Below, piece by piece: positions 37,339 to 47,052 of a stretch of 64,000 nt of DNA. This DNA comes from Nitrososphaerota archaeon. Lineage in GTDB: Archaea; Thermoproteota; Nitrososphaeria; Conexivisphaerales; DTJL01. The position numbers and the translations under genes are program-made. The stretch covers positions 326,343 through 390,342 of the forward strand of contig JAJPJS010000025.1 in assembly GCA_021324115.1 (NCBI GenBank), given 5' to 3'. The notes below the pieces were generated by a model that was given only the letters and a program-made list of their open reading frames with translations, ran no database searches and had not been told where the DNA came from. The first letter of the stretch is position 1. Each line of letters begins with the position of its first letter.

Positions 37339-37497
37339 GGCTGGCTTCAGAACAGGCCGACCTTGTTCCAGTGAGCGTCAGGTTCGAAACAATTTTCGTG
37401 ATTAAATTTTCTGGTCACCCGTTTCCCTGCATGCCCCGTTATTTCCTTCAAAGAAGTTACAACATCTTATATAAGTCAGAAAGTACGCGTAGCGACT

Positions 37498-39393
37498 GTG
37501 TCAGAGTCCGAACGAAAACCATTCATCAAAGAGGTCATACTGGAGAATTTCATGAGTTATGACTATGGAAGGATACCCCTGAGGTCCGGACTCAATGTTG
37601 TGCTGGGTCCCAATGGTGCCGGCAAATCAAGCATCCTTCTGGGAATTTCTGTCGCACTGGGACAGGCGTACACAGAGAGGTCTAGAAGGCTCAGCGATTT
37701 GGTCAAAAGGGGGAAGGATATTGCCAGGGTGACGCTGCTCCTCGACAATTCTCCAAGGGGCGGTAAGAGGCCACTCCCATTCAGGTCGGACCTCATACAC
37801 CTGTCCAGATACATAAGAAAGGATGGAACCTACTGGTTTGAAGTTGATTTCAAGGAAGCGAGCAAGATAGAAGTGACAGAAACGCTCCGCGGATTGGGTT
37901 TGAATCCTGATAATATGCTTGTTATAATGCATCAGGGCTTGGGGGATGCATTCAGTGTGGTAACCCCACAGGAGAAGCTCGCGATGGTCGAGGATGCGGT
38001 GGGGCTGGGAGACTACAGAAAGAGTCTCCTCGAGGCAAAGGAAAGGCTCGAGAAGATCAGGGCCGAGGAGGAAGAGCGCGAAAAGGACCTGCAGGCCGCC
38101 AGTGCTGGCCTGAGCAGATGGAAGGAGCAGTTTGAAAAGTACCTGCAGGTGAAGGAGCTCCATGATAAGAGCAGAAGTCTAAGGGTGGAGGAAGCGTGGT
38201 CTAAGGTGGATAAACTCACGAACTCTGTTCATCAATCCGAGGACAGGGTTTCGAGACTCCAGGAGGAGCTTTCGGCACTACGGGCTAGATTAAAAGAAAG
38301 GGAAACCGAGGCAGAAGCGGCTTCGAAGGACTTCGAAACTGTTCTTTCCACCTATTCGTCCGCTGAAAGGCAGAGGGAAAGGCTTAGGTTTGAGCAGCAG
38401 CTGGAAAGGGTCCTGCGCTCTTCCCAACAAGACGCCGGGGGACTTCGCCAACTTCAAACAGCTGGTTTGATATCCGATGAAACTTCTGAACTCCAAAAAA
38501 AGGTCGATGCTTCAGAGTCAAATGTGGCCGACATGCTTTCTGAACTCAAAGGTACGCTCGGTGAGCTCATACAGGCACGAGAGAAGGCCGCAGTTGACGG
38601 ATACAGAGTCTCAGAAATGGAAAAGGAACTTCGAAAACAGCAGAAGCAACTGGCAGACCTGAGGGAGGAAGAGGCTTCGCTGAAGGGCGATGCATCCATA
38701 CTCGGTGGGAGGCCTAACGAGGTCAGACAACTACTCGATGTCCAGGCCGAGCTCAGAGTCACGGAACTGAGGATCAAGGAGCTGGGGGACGTGCCTGCGG
38801 ACGCAGAGGCCATCTATCGTGATTATAAGGCAAGGATTGAGTCGTTGTCGGCCAGAATCACCGAGCTGCGCTCAAACAAGAATGCTACGCTGAGGGAAGT
38901 CAGCGAACGCTTCAGTGTCTGGAAAAGGGAGCTGGAGGCGCTGGTAATCGACCTCTCCAAACGTTACATGGATGTCCTTTCGATGGTGGGAGCGACTGGG
39001 AGGGTTTCCCTTTCCAACCCCGACGACCCAACCACAGCCGGCTTGGAAATACTGGTTTCGTTCAGAGGAGACCAGCTCGTTCCCCTTGATGCCTACGTTC
39101 AGAGCGGTGGCGAAAGGAGCAGCGCGGTGACCGCACTTCTTCTTGCGTTACAGGGAAGGGTGATCTCTCCATTCAGGGCAGTGGACGAATTTGACGTCCA
39201 TATGGACAAGCTTAACAGACAACTCTTCATGAAGAGCGTATATCAGCTATTTAACTCTGACAGTTCGGCTCAGTACGTCATCATTACGCCGGTGGAACCT
39301 GATGTATATGATCCAAATGCCAACTACATAATGGTGCACAAGGTCGCATCTTCATCAAAGGCGGGTGTAGCGGAGAAAGTTGCCCAAAGATAG
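37498..39393 (+). CDS. Compact SMC-like ATPase with Smc5/6-type head motifs
   Basis: VVLGPNGAGKSSILLGISVALGQ (Walker A), YVQSGGERSSAVTALLLALQ (signature), SPFRAVDEFDVHMDKLNRQLF (Walker B); coiled-coil middle, no obvious hinge or CxxC hook. Confidence 0.9.
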   Translation: MSESERKPFIKEVILENFMSYDYGRIPLRSGLNVVLGPNGAGKSSILLGISVALGQAYTERSRRLSDLVKRGKDIARVTLLLDNSPRGGKRPLPFRSDLIHLSRYIRKDGTYWFEVDFKEASKIEVTETLRGLGLNPDNMLVIMHQGLGDAFSVVTPQEKLAMVEDAVGLGDYRKSLLEAKERLEKIRAEEEEREKDLQAASAGLSRWKEQFEKYLQVKELHDKSRSLRVEEAWSKVDKLTNSVHQSEDRVSRLQEELSALRARLKERETEAEAASKDFETVLSTYSSAERQRERLRFEQQLERVLRSSQQDAGGLRQLQTAGLISDETSELQKKVDASESNVADMLSELKGTLGELIQAREKAAVDGYRVSEMEKELRKQQKQLADLREEEASLKGDASILGGRPNEVRQLLDVQAELRVTELRIKELGDVPADAEAIYRDYKARIESLSARITELRSNKNATLREVSERFSVWKRELEALVIDLSKRYMDVLSMVGATGRVSLSNPDDPTTAGLEILVSFRGDQLVPLDAYVQSGGERSSAVTALLLALQGRVISPFRAVDEFDVHMDKLNRQLFMKSVYQLFNSDSSAQYVIITPVEPDVYDPNANYIMVHKVASSSKAGVAEKVAQR

Positions 39394-40108
39394 AAAATCA
39401 AAAAATGCCGGAATCGAATACCGGGAAAGAATAGCGGCCCTCTCTGAAGAATTGAAGGAGACGGGAGCAGACCCGTTTGCAGTCGATGTCGACCATATCC
39501 TCGAAGAGCTGAGAAAGGACTATGCCGTATCAGACCCGAGGATACTCACGGCGGACGCGAAGGCGCTTGGGTCCGTGAGCGAGGTGGTCCAGATGCAGGA
39601 TACCTGGATAGGTAAGCAGCTTTCCGGGCTACAGGTGGATCCTGCCCTTCTCCTGGACAGGGTCAAGCGCCTTGGCCTCAGAAGTCTTGCAGCATCTCTC
39701 TACAGCAGTCAGCATCTGCCGGTGGGGGTCAAACAGGTGGCCACCAAGAGGCTACTCGAAGCGGCTGAATACTGGATTCAGCTTTCCGGCTGGGGCGGAC
39801 GGCTGAGCCTTCCGTCGAATCAGATGGGCGAGCTTCTTACAGAGACACTGGAGCTGACGCCAGAAGACCTGGAGCAGGAGGTGAAGGATATGTCAGAATC
39901 GGTGCTGCAGAGTGTTGCGGAGGGACCCGTTGCTTATGATGCACTTCTCGGTCAATCCACCGGAGCAGAACGTTTGAAAAGAGCGTTTGTTCTTTCACTT
40001 ATCTGCGCGAGGGGAGCAGTAACGCTGAGGTATGACCCCTTGCTGGGCAAATATGTTGTCCAGAGGGCCGAAGGGACGCCGGACAGTTCGGTGGCGATAA
40101 AAGTATGA
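39380..40108 (+). CDS. SMC-operon protein 2, possible kleisin-like subunit
   Basis: 242 aa, TTG start overlapping the SMC gene by 14 nt; C-terminal winged-helix-like ERLKRAFVLSLICARGAVTLRYDPLLGKYVV. Confidence 0.7.
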   Translation: MPKDRKSKNAGIEYRERIAALSEELKETGADPFAVDVDHILEELRKDYAVSDPRILTADAKALGSVSEVVQMQDTWIGKQLSGLQVDPALLLDRVKRLGLRSLAASLYSSQHLPVGVKQVATKRLLEAAEYWIQLSGWGGRLSLPSNQMGELLTETLELTPEDLEQEVKDMSESVLQSVAEGPVAYDALLGQSTGAERLKRAFVLSLICARGAVTLRYDPLLGKYVVQRAEGTPDSSVAIKV

Positions 40109-40701
40109 GTGAACCTGAGACTGAGAAAGAGAAGGAGGAGAAACTCGAGGCACAACTGAGAGAAAGCGCACGGGCAGGACTAAGGTTCCTGCTCATTCAG
40201 AGACGCAGCCAACCCGGGTGCAAGGGATGGGAGCTGAAAAGAGAGCTGGGAAGGAACTATCTTCAGATTCTCAGGCTTGTGAACGGCATGGCCTCGGACA
40301 TTGGCCTGAAGCTGGTTTCGGTGCCAGATGAGGACTTCCCTGATGACCCGGACAGGTCCAGGTATCTGCTGGTTTCAAAGGAGCCGCTCTCAGAAAAGGA
40401 CACGGGAAGCTGGCTCCGAATGGAGGAGGCGGCCAGTCTGGCGATCATACTTTCACACCTGTTCGTCAAGGGAGAGGTGGATTCAAAGGCCGTGGTGATG
40501 ACGATGGTGAGGGAGAAGCTTCCTTCCTGGAGGGCACAGCAGGTGGTGTCGAAGCTGACAAGGCTGGGGTACCTCGAGGATGATGCGGGTTACATAAGGG
40601 TCGGTTGGAGGACAAAAGTCGAAATAGACAGGGATGAGCTCTTGACCTCGATACTATCGAGGAGGCCTGAAGGTGGCGACCCGGCAAACCCGTCTACCTG
40701 A
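40105..40701 (+). CDS. SMC-operon protein 3, winged-helix protein, possible kite/Nse3(MAGE)-like subunit
   Basis: 198 aa, 4-nt overlap; IILSHLFVKGEVDSKAVVMTMVREKLPSWRAQQVVSKLTRLGYLEDDAGYIRVGWRTKVEID. Confidence 0.7.
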   Translation: MSEPETEKEKEEKLEAQLRESARAGLRFLLIQRRSQPGCKGWELKRELGRNYLQILRLVNGMASDIGLKLVSVPDEDFPDDPDRSRYLLVSKEPLSEKDTGSWLRMEEAASLAIILSHLFVKGEVDSKAVVMTMVREKLPSWRAQQVVSKLTRLGYLEDDAGYIRVGWRTKVEIDRDELLTSILSRRPEGGDPANPST

Positions 40702-43537
40702 TGAACCTTCTCAGGTTTCTTCTCCTCTCATATTCAACCAGGTCCGAAAAGAAGTCATCATCAGCCAGCACATGCTTCGAAAGAATCGACTCGGCTTCAT
40801 CTCCTTTGAGGCGATACGCAAGAACCATGACGGCGAGTGTCCCGTATTTCTCCACAAGTCTTCCGCTTGAAATTAGCTCGTCTCTCAACTTTTTCCCTTG
40901 AGCAGAAGGTTCCATGCCGACACTCAGTCTTCTTGCAAGCCTTTCGACCTTTTCTTCGTCTTCGGGAGGTACGGCGATGCGCTGCGAGCCGCAAACAGGG
41001 CACCTTGGCGCAATCCTGAGTTCCGAGACGTATACTCTGGATGTGTACTTCCAGCAGTTTGTGCACACCAGAAGGACCGAGGAACCGAGCACCCTCACTT
41101 TGGCCCCCTCGACTGCAAGCCTTTTCAGACGGTTCGGGTCCATGACCTCCCCCTTGCGGGACATCTCCTCAAGGGCAATCGAGGCAAGAGGGGTGGGCGT
41201 TTCGGTTTCCCCGATCACGGCCACCGATATTTCGCCCGTTGCAACCTTTGAAAGAAACCTGGAAAGACCCCTGACGTCAACATCCTCATGCAGAAATGTG
41301 CGCCAGGCTTCTTCAAAGGGAAGGCCATCCTTGTATGCGGCCATGACCCTGTCGAGCATGCCGCTGGTAAGGTCCGCGTCCCTTCCAAGAACACCAATCT
41401 TCCTCGCAACATGCATGAACCTGATCCTGAAAAATCCTGACTCTTCGCATGCGCTCTTCAGGATCGACTCTAGGTCGGCAGAAGCCAGATAGAGAAGGTT
41501 CCTGTGGACATCATCGCACGTCAATCCCCTGCCTTCGAGCATCACCCTGTAGGCATCTTCGCCTGTCACGATGCGCCTGTTTTCAGATAGCACCCTTGCA
41601 AGCAACCTGGACAGGGTTCTGTTGACCCTCAGCCCCCAGTGTGTGTGAATTATGACCATGCCGTTCCAGGATTCCAGTGTGACCGTTCTATCTGAAGGGA
41701 CGGGCTGGCCATTGGACAGTTGTTGCAATATTTCAACAAGAGCCCTCTTCCCTGAGGGAAGTTCCAGGCCGCTTTCGCCTGAAAGGGTCTGAAGCCACGA
41801 GTCGAATTCCGATCTTTTCCTGGCTAGGTCGGTGCAGATCCTCCTGTAGCTGCCCACCTTCAGAGCCACCTCGGATGGCACCGGTATCTCCTCGCCCACC
41901 CAGCTGGGTACCGCGCCCATCGGGTCCTCGGACCTTGTCACGTAAACTGTGCCGTTATGTACCTGCTCGATTCTCCAGGCGGCACCGCCGAGTATGAACT
42001 TCTTTCCTATTTCGCCCTCCTTAGCCACGAATTCTTCATCCAACATGCCCACATTCGTGGAATCCCTCGATACAACCGGGTACTGCCTCGTCTCAGGTAT
42101 CATTGATAAATTCTCAAAATAGTAGCGGAAGAGGGGTTTCGAGTCGAACGCCCTGGACACTGTATCCCCTCTCAGGCTGGCAAGTCGCGGCCTCATCGAT
42201 TCCATGAATTCCACACCCCTTCTGAGCTCGGCATCTGAAAGGTTCCTGAACACGTAGGACCTCCTGAATATTGTGAGCAGGTCGGGAAGATTCCAGCTTC
42301 TCCTTTCGATAAGAAGGCCAGCAAGCTGCTGCACCAGAACATCGTACGGCTTTTCATGAACTGACGTTTCCTCATAAGAACCCTTCATAGCCAGTTCGGA
42401 TATCGCGGCTGCCTCAAGGGTATCGTCAGAATCCTGTGTAATGACAAAGCATCGACTCACCTTCGAAAGGGTATGGCCACTCCTGCCCGCCCTCTGGACA
42501 AGTCTGGTGACCTGTCTTGGTGAGCCATACTGTACTATCAGCTTGACTGATCCTACGTCTATTCCCATTTCCAGACTGCTGGTGGAAACTATTGCTCTGA
42601 GGTCGCCTAGCTTCAGGCTTGTTTCCGCCAACGACCTTGCACCCCTTGAAAGACTTCCATGGTGCACGGCGAGCCTGATCTTTTCGTCCCACATTCTTAG
42701 CCTGCTCGAGAGAATCTCGGCCTCAGATCTGGTGTTGGTGAATACGATCGCGGGTCCTCTTTCTATAAGCGAAGCGAGTAACTTGACCCTGGCCACCACT
42801 TCGGGAAATGTCTGTATCCTTGAAGCATCGGCTTCGTCTTCCGGCCCTGCCGCCGGATACAGTATCTTGAATTCAAACTTCTTTTCCGTGCTGACCTTGA
42901 TCACTTCACAGGTTCTGGTCGGTCCCACGAGAAACGAAGCGACTACTTCGGGGGAACCGACGGTCGCCGACAGCCCCACCCTCTGAAAGTCTGAATCTGT
43001 CAGCTCTCTAAGCCTTTCCAGGCATACGCTCAGTTGGCTACCCCTCTTGTCGGTGGCGAGTTCATGTATCTCATCTATGACGGCCCATCTCAACGGTGAA
43101 AGGTACTGAGCCAGCCTTCTTGATACCAGGAGCACCTGCAGGGTTTCAGGAGTCGTTATGATGATGTCCGGCGGGGCAAGACTCTGTGCCCTTCTCTCCT
43201 CGAGCGCCGTATCCCCATGTCTCACTGACAACCTGATGTCGAGCTGCTTGCACCATGTTTCCAGTCTTCCGAGAAGGTCTCTGTTCAGCGCCCGGAGTGG
43301 GGTGACGTAAAGGGCCTTCACCCCCCGTTTTGAAGTTAGATTCTCGCGAATGATGGTGTCGAGGATTGGGATCATTGCAGCTTCAGTCTTCCCAGAACCG
43401 GTTGGGCTCACCAGCAGGATATTCTTGCGCTGAAGGACGACAGGAATACATTCAACTTGTGGCGGTGTGGGAGTCGTCATGCCTGACTCCCTAAGTAACT
43501 CATTCATCCTGGGTGTAAGGAACTCGAATACGCTCAA
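40694..43537 (-). CDS. Lhr-type large ATP-dependent helicase
   Basis: LLVSPTGSGKTEAAMIP, WAVIDEIHELATDKRG, QVTRLVQRAGRSGH; C-terminal zinc-binding CTNCWKY...CPVCGS. Confidence 0.92.
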   Translation of the reverse strand: MSVFEFLTPRMNELLRESGMTTPTPPQVECIPVVLQRKNILLVSPTGSGKTEAAMIPILDTIIRENLTSKRGVKALYVTPLRALNRDLLGRLETWCKQLDIRLSVRHGDTALEERRAQSLAPPDIIITTPETLQVLLVSRRLAQYLSPLRWAVIDEIHELATDKRGSQLSVCLERLRELTDSDFQRVGLSATVGSPEVVASFLVGPTRTCEVIKVSTEKKFEFKILYPAAGPEDEADASRIQTFPEVVARVKLLASLIERGPAIVFTNTRSEAEILSSRLRMWDEKIRLAVHHGSLSRGARSLAETSLKLGDLRAIVSTSSLEMGIDVGSVKLIVQYGSPRQVTRLVQRAGRSGHTLSKVSRCFVITQDSDDTLEAAAISELAMKGSYEETSVHEKPYDVLVQQLAGLLIERRSWNLPDLLTIFRRSYVFRNLSDAELRRGVEFMESMRPRLASLRGDTVSRAFDSKPLFRYYFENLSMIPETRQYPVVSRDSTNVGMLDEEFVAKEGEIGKKFILGGAAWRIEQVHNGTVYVTRSEDPMGAVPSWVGEEIPVPSEVALKVGSYRRICTDLARKRSEFDSWLQTLSGESGLELPSGKRALVEILQQLSNGQPVPSDRTVTLESWNGMVIIHTHWGLRVNRTLSRLLARVLSENRRIVTGEDAYRVMLEGRGLTCDDVHRNLLYLASADLESILKSACEESGFFRIRFMHVARKIGVLGRDADLTSGMLDRVMAAYKDGLPFEEAWRTFLHEDVDVRGLSRFLSKVATGEISVAVIGETETPTPLASIALEEMSRKGEVMDPNRLKRLAVEGAKVRVLGSSVLLVCTNCWKYTSRVYVSELRIAPRCPVCGSQRIAVPPEDEEKVERLARRLSVGMEPSAQGKKLRDELISSGRLVEKYGTLAVMVLAYRLKGDEAESILSKHVLADDDFFSDLVEYERRRNLRRFIR

Positions 43538-43737
43538 TCCCGCTCCGCGTCCTTCAACTCCCTAACCCCACTCCGAGCGATATATCAGTTTCATACGTTT
43601 TCATTTCGATGTATTATGAATTCGCCTCAAAGCATTTCCACAAGTCGTCCCAAGTACCGAGGAATCTGAATAAAAAGGAGTTAGCATACGACGGATGGAG
43701 AGGGGCGGGTAAGGGATTGTCGTCGAGGGTAAGAAGA

Positions 43738-44649
43738 ATGTTCCTGGACATGGACCCCGGAATAGATGATGCGGTGGCGATGCTGCTTGCTTCACAGCTA
43801 AAGGATGTCGAAGTCCTGGGTGTGAGCACGGTTGCAGGAAACGTAGATGTGGTGAAGACTACGCGCAATGCGCTGAAGATTGTTGAATTCCTTGGATTGA
43901 GGGCTGGTGTATATCGTGGGTCCAGCCGACCCCTGATAAGGCCTCATGAAAACTCTGCAGACATTCATGGGAACGACGGACTCGGAGGCGTTGCACTGCC
44001 TGAGCCGAGGATTCGTGCCGACCCACTGCCGGGCCCCATGGCTATGGCAGAATTCGCCAGGGCAGAGCCTGGAAAGGTTACGCTTGTCGCCACCGGTCCT
44101 CTTACCAATGTTGCGATCGCCTGCATGCTGGACATGGATTTCCCCGGACATGTGAAGCAGCTTGTAATCATGGGTGGGGCTTTCTCGCTTGCCCCATACG
44201 GAAAGGGCAACGTGAGTCAGTTCGCGGAATACAACATATATGCAGACCCCGAGGCGGCAAACCTAGTGTTCACAAGCTTTCAAGATATTTTATGCGTGGG
44301 ACTGGACGTTACGATGCACCCGGACCTACTGGTAAAACAGGAGGACCTGAATCGCCTGAGAAAAAGCGGTTCAAGGATGGGCTCTCTCGCTGCGGATATC
44401 ATGGGATTCTCCGTAAGAAGAATGGGTTATTTCGCTCCACATGATCCTCTGGCTGTGTACTGTGTTCACGACCAGGCCATCGTGTCTACAAAGAGGGGAC
44501 GAGTGAAGGTTGTCACAGACCTTCAGGGGGAAAGGGGGAGGACCATCCTGGAGACAGATTCGGAGAAGTCGAATGTTTCTGTGGCTTCTGCAGTGGACGG
44601 AACCAGGTTCAAGGAAGAGTTGCTTGGTGCACTGGAACGAGCTCGATAA
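43738..44649 (+). CDS. Nucleoside hydrolase (IU-NH family)
   Basis: MFLDMDPGIDDAVAMLLASQ, VTLVATGPLTNVAIA, ATG 43738. Confidence 0.93.
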   Translation: MFLDMDPGIDDAVAMLLASQLKDVEVLGVSTVAGNVDVVKTTRNALKIVEFLGLRAGVYRGSSRPLIRPHENSADIHGNDGLGGVALPEPRIRADPLPGPMAMAEFARAEPGKVTLVATGPLTNVAIACMLDMDFPGHVKQLVIMGGAFSLAPYGKGNVSQFAEYNIYADPEAANLVFTSFQDILCVGLDVTMHPDLLVKQEDLNRLRKSGSRMGSLAADIMGFSVRRMGYFAPHDPLAVYCVHDQAIVSTKRGRVKVVTDLQGERGRTILETDSEKSNVSVASAVDGTRFKEELLGALERAR

Positions 44650-44698
44650 CAAGACAAGACTGAATCCTTATAAGACAAGGGAGCGCCCATATATCGAA

Positions 44699-45007
44699 AT
44701 GATACCGGATGCTATTTTTGCGACGGTCCCGGCCTATGGATCAATCATAAACATGGTGCTGCTCTTCGCGGACGGTGCACTGTTCGGGTTAGCAGTAAAG
44801 AAGGGTCTGATTTCTATCGTTCTTCTCGCCGTTGCACTTGTTCTGGCTGGATACCTGGGTCTTAGCATACCTTTTCTCACACCTTCACTCATAGCGACTC
44901 ACCTCGTTAACATACTGGCAAGCGTGTACAAATCTGTCGGGCCCGCATTCTTCGCGTTTCCGATACTTTTCATTCTGGGATTTGCGCTTGCGCTGTGGAA
45001 AGGTTAA
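44699..45007 (+). CDS. Small membrane protein
   Basis: 102-aa C-terminal part of the 44510 ORF from ATG 44699; hydrophobic segments. Confidence 0.55.
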   Translation: MIPDAIFATVPAYGSIINMVLLFADGALFGLAVKKGLISIVLLAVALVLAGYLGLSIPFLTPSLIATHLVNILASVYKSVGPAFFAFPILFILGFALALWKG

Positions 45008-45025
45008 AGCGGTCGTCTGGAAAAG

Positions 45026-45436
45026 CTACTCCAGCCTCTTTACTATCTCCAGCAGCACTCCGCCCGTGGATTCCGGATGTACGAAGTTAACCTCCCTTAA
45101 GCCTGGTATCACTTCTACATCGGAATAAACCAGCTTCATTCCCTTTTCCCGGAGTCGGTCAGAAGCAGACCTTGCATCGGCATAGGTAAACGCGATATGA
45201 TGAATACCCGGCCCTCTCTTTGACAGAAACCTGGCAACTGCGCCATCCGCGGTAAGGGGTTCAAGCAGCTCTATCCTTGAATCGCCGATCCGGAACATCG
45301 CTATCCGTACATTCTCTTCCTTGACTTCCTCGACCGACAAGAGTTCAAGGCCGATTTTGTCCCTGTACATGGAAATTGCTTCAGAAAGATTTCTCACGGC
45401 TATTCCTATATGATCCAGCTTCAGTGGAAGGCTCAT
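45026..45436 (-). CDS. mce: Methylmalonyl-CoA epimerase (VOC superfamily)
   Basis: KLDHIGIAVRNLSEAISMYRDKIGLEL, GPGIHHIAFTYAD. Confidence 0.94.
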   Translation of the reverse strand: MSLPLKLDHIGIAVRNLSEAISMYRDKIGLELLSVEEVKEENVRIAMFRIGDSRIELLEPLTADGAVARFLSKRGPGIHHIAFTYADARSASDRLREKGMKLVYSDVEVIPGLREVNFVHPESTGGVLLEIVKRLE

Positions 45437-45889
45437 TCAGTCGCCTCCATCCGCTGCAGAACGAACGATGGAAACCGCTTCCTGAAGCGAAGTGCCGGGT
45501 CCGAGTACCGCAAATATTCCCATCTTCCTGAGCCTCGGGATATCGTCAGGCGGCACTATCCCACCGAATATCACCCTGCATCTGGCTCCGTTCTTGTTCA
45601 ATTCAGAAAGAAGGTCCTTCGCCAGCTCGAGGTGGGCCCCTGACAAAATGCTCACTGCAAGCACGCTGGCATCCTCCTCGATGACAGCCTTAACAACCTG
45701 CTGCACAGACTGATGCACCCCAAGGTAGACGACTTCAAAACCCGCTTCAGCCAGGCTCCTCGCAATTACCTTGGCGCCTCTATCATGACCATCCAGCCCG
45801 AGCTTCGAAACCAGGACTTTGGGCACTGCCCCTCGTCTGGCTGACCCTCTTCCTTCATCCTTGGCATGTCTGTTACGGGAAGACTGCAT
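45437..45889 (-). CDS. Methylmalonyl-CoA mutase small, cobalamin-binding subunit
   Basis: KVLVSKLGLDGHDRGAKVIARSLAEAGFEVVYLG (DxHxxG B12 motif). Confidence 0.95.
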   Translation of the reverse strand: MQSSRNRHAKDEGRGSARRGAVPKVLVSKLGLDGHDRGAKVIARSLAEAGFEVVYLGVHQSVQQVVKAVIEEDASVLAVSILSGAHLELAKDLLSELNKNGARCRVIFGGIVPPDDIPRLRKMGIFAVLGPGTSLQEAVSIVRSAADGGD

Positions 45890-45952
45890 GTCTGCAGCTT
45901 GGCAGCTCAGGTGTGATAAAGCTTAGGCCAACCATGTAATGTTTATCTTCTG

Positions 45953-46915
45953 ATGACGACCATATTTCAGGATATGGTCGAAAATTCTATCGGCGTGGAT
46001 ATCGGGGCTTCGAAAATGAGGGTCTGCCTGGTTTCAGAGGAATCAGACATTTTATGGTCGAAAAGCGCTCCGCTCGGCCCGTCACCATCGCCGCAGACGA
46101 TAGCTAGACTACTTGAGAGGTTGATAAGAGACATACGTGATGATTTTTCATATGCGGGTGTCGGCGTAGCTGGATTCGTTTCTACGCCGAAAGGAGAAGT
46201 AATCAAGATGCCCAATGCACGGATCAATCACTTCCCTGCTGCCAGCATATTCGCTCGAATCCTGAAAAAGAGGCCCATCGTTGTAAATGATGCCGTGGCT
46301 GCGGTGTATGGGGAAGCGGTTGCTGCGAAATCCGACCTGGACTTGGTTTACCTGACTGTGAGCACAGGTATTGGGGGTGCTGCAATGCTGAACGGAAGAG
46401 TTGTTGCTGGAAGAGATGGAAATTCCCACGAGGTAGGCCACATCATCGTGGACCCCAGAGGAAGACTGCGGTGCGGATGCGGTGGGAGCGGACACTGGGA
46501 AGCATACTGTTCTGGAAGCGGGATCCCTAATTTTGCCAAATGGTATGTCCTGGATTCCGAAGCCAAGAAATCCAAGGAGTTCAAAAAACTGGTTGAATCG
46601 CCATCATTGAAGTCTGCTCAAATATTTCAATTTGCCCGGACGGGTGACCCGACCTGCTTGGATTTTATGGATGAGCTGGTTAACATAAATGCTGCGGGTT
46701 TAGCCAGTGTAATCAATGTATACAGCCCCTCATTGATCATAATTGGCGGTGGTGTTGCGTTTGGAAGATGGAAGGATTACATTCTGCGTTCCTTCGATGC
46801 GGCTGGGCGTCTGCTCGCTGGCAGGCCCCCCAAATTGCTCAGGGCGGCGCTTGGCGACCTTTCCTCCGCCTATGGAGCCGCCCTGTTGGCGAAGAACCCG
46901 GCATCGCTTGGATAA
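45953..46915 (+). CDS. ROK-family sugar kinase/regulator-like protein
   Basis: IGVDIGASKMRVCLV, GIGGAAMLNGRVVAGRDGNSHEVGHIIVDPRGRLRCGCGGSGHWEAYCSG. Confidence 0.92.
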   Translation: MTTIFQDMVENSIGVDIGASKMRVCLVSEESDILWSKSAPLGPSPSPQTIARLLERLIRDIRDDFSYAGVGVAGFVSTPKGEVIKMPNARINHFPAASIFARILKKRPIVVNDAVAAVYGEAVAAKSDLDLVYLTVSTGIGGAAMLNGRVVAGRDGNSHEVGHIIVDPRGRLRCGCGGSGHWEAYCSGSGIPNFAKWYVLDSEAKKSKEFKKLVESPSLKSAQIFQFARTGDPTCLDFMDELVNINAAGLASVINVYSPSLIIIGGGVAFGRWKDYILRSFDAAGRLLAGRPPKLLRAALGDLSSAYGAALLAKNPASLG

Positions 46916-47052
46916 TGCCGTTCCGTTTCAATCGGGTATGGAGAATCGCTTTATGGTATATGCAGGCAATTATGAAGATGTTTGCTAAAGACTGGCAAAA
47001 ATGGATACCCAATACCCCTGACACCTTTTGACAGAGGCAAAATTCTAAGAAT

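Noticed and set aside
42441-42986. 181-aa plus-strand ORF
   Set aside because: Antisense to the Lhr helicase; low-complexity S/T/L-rich shadow frame.
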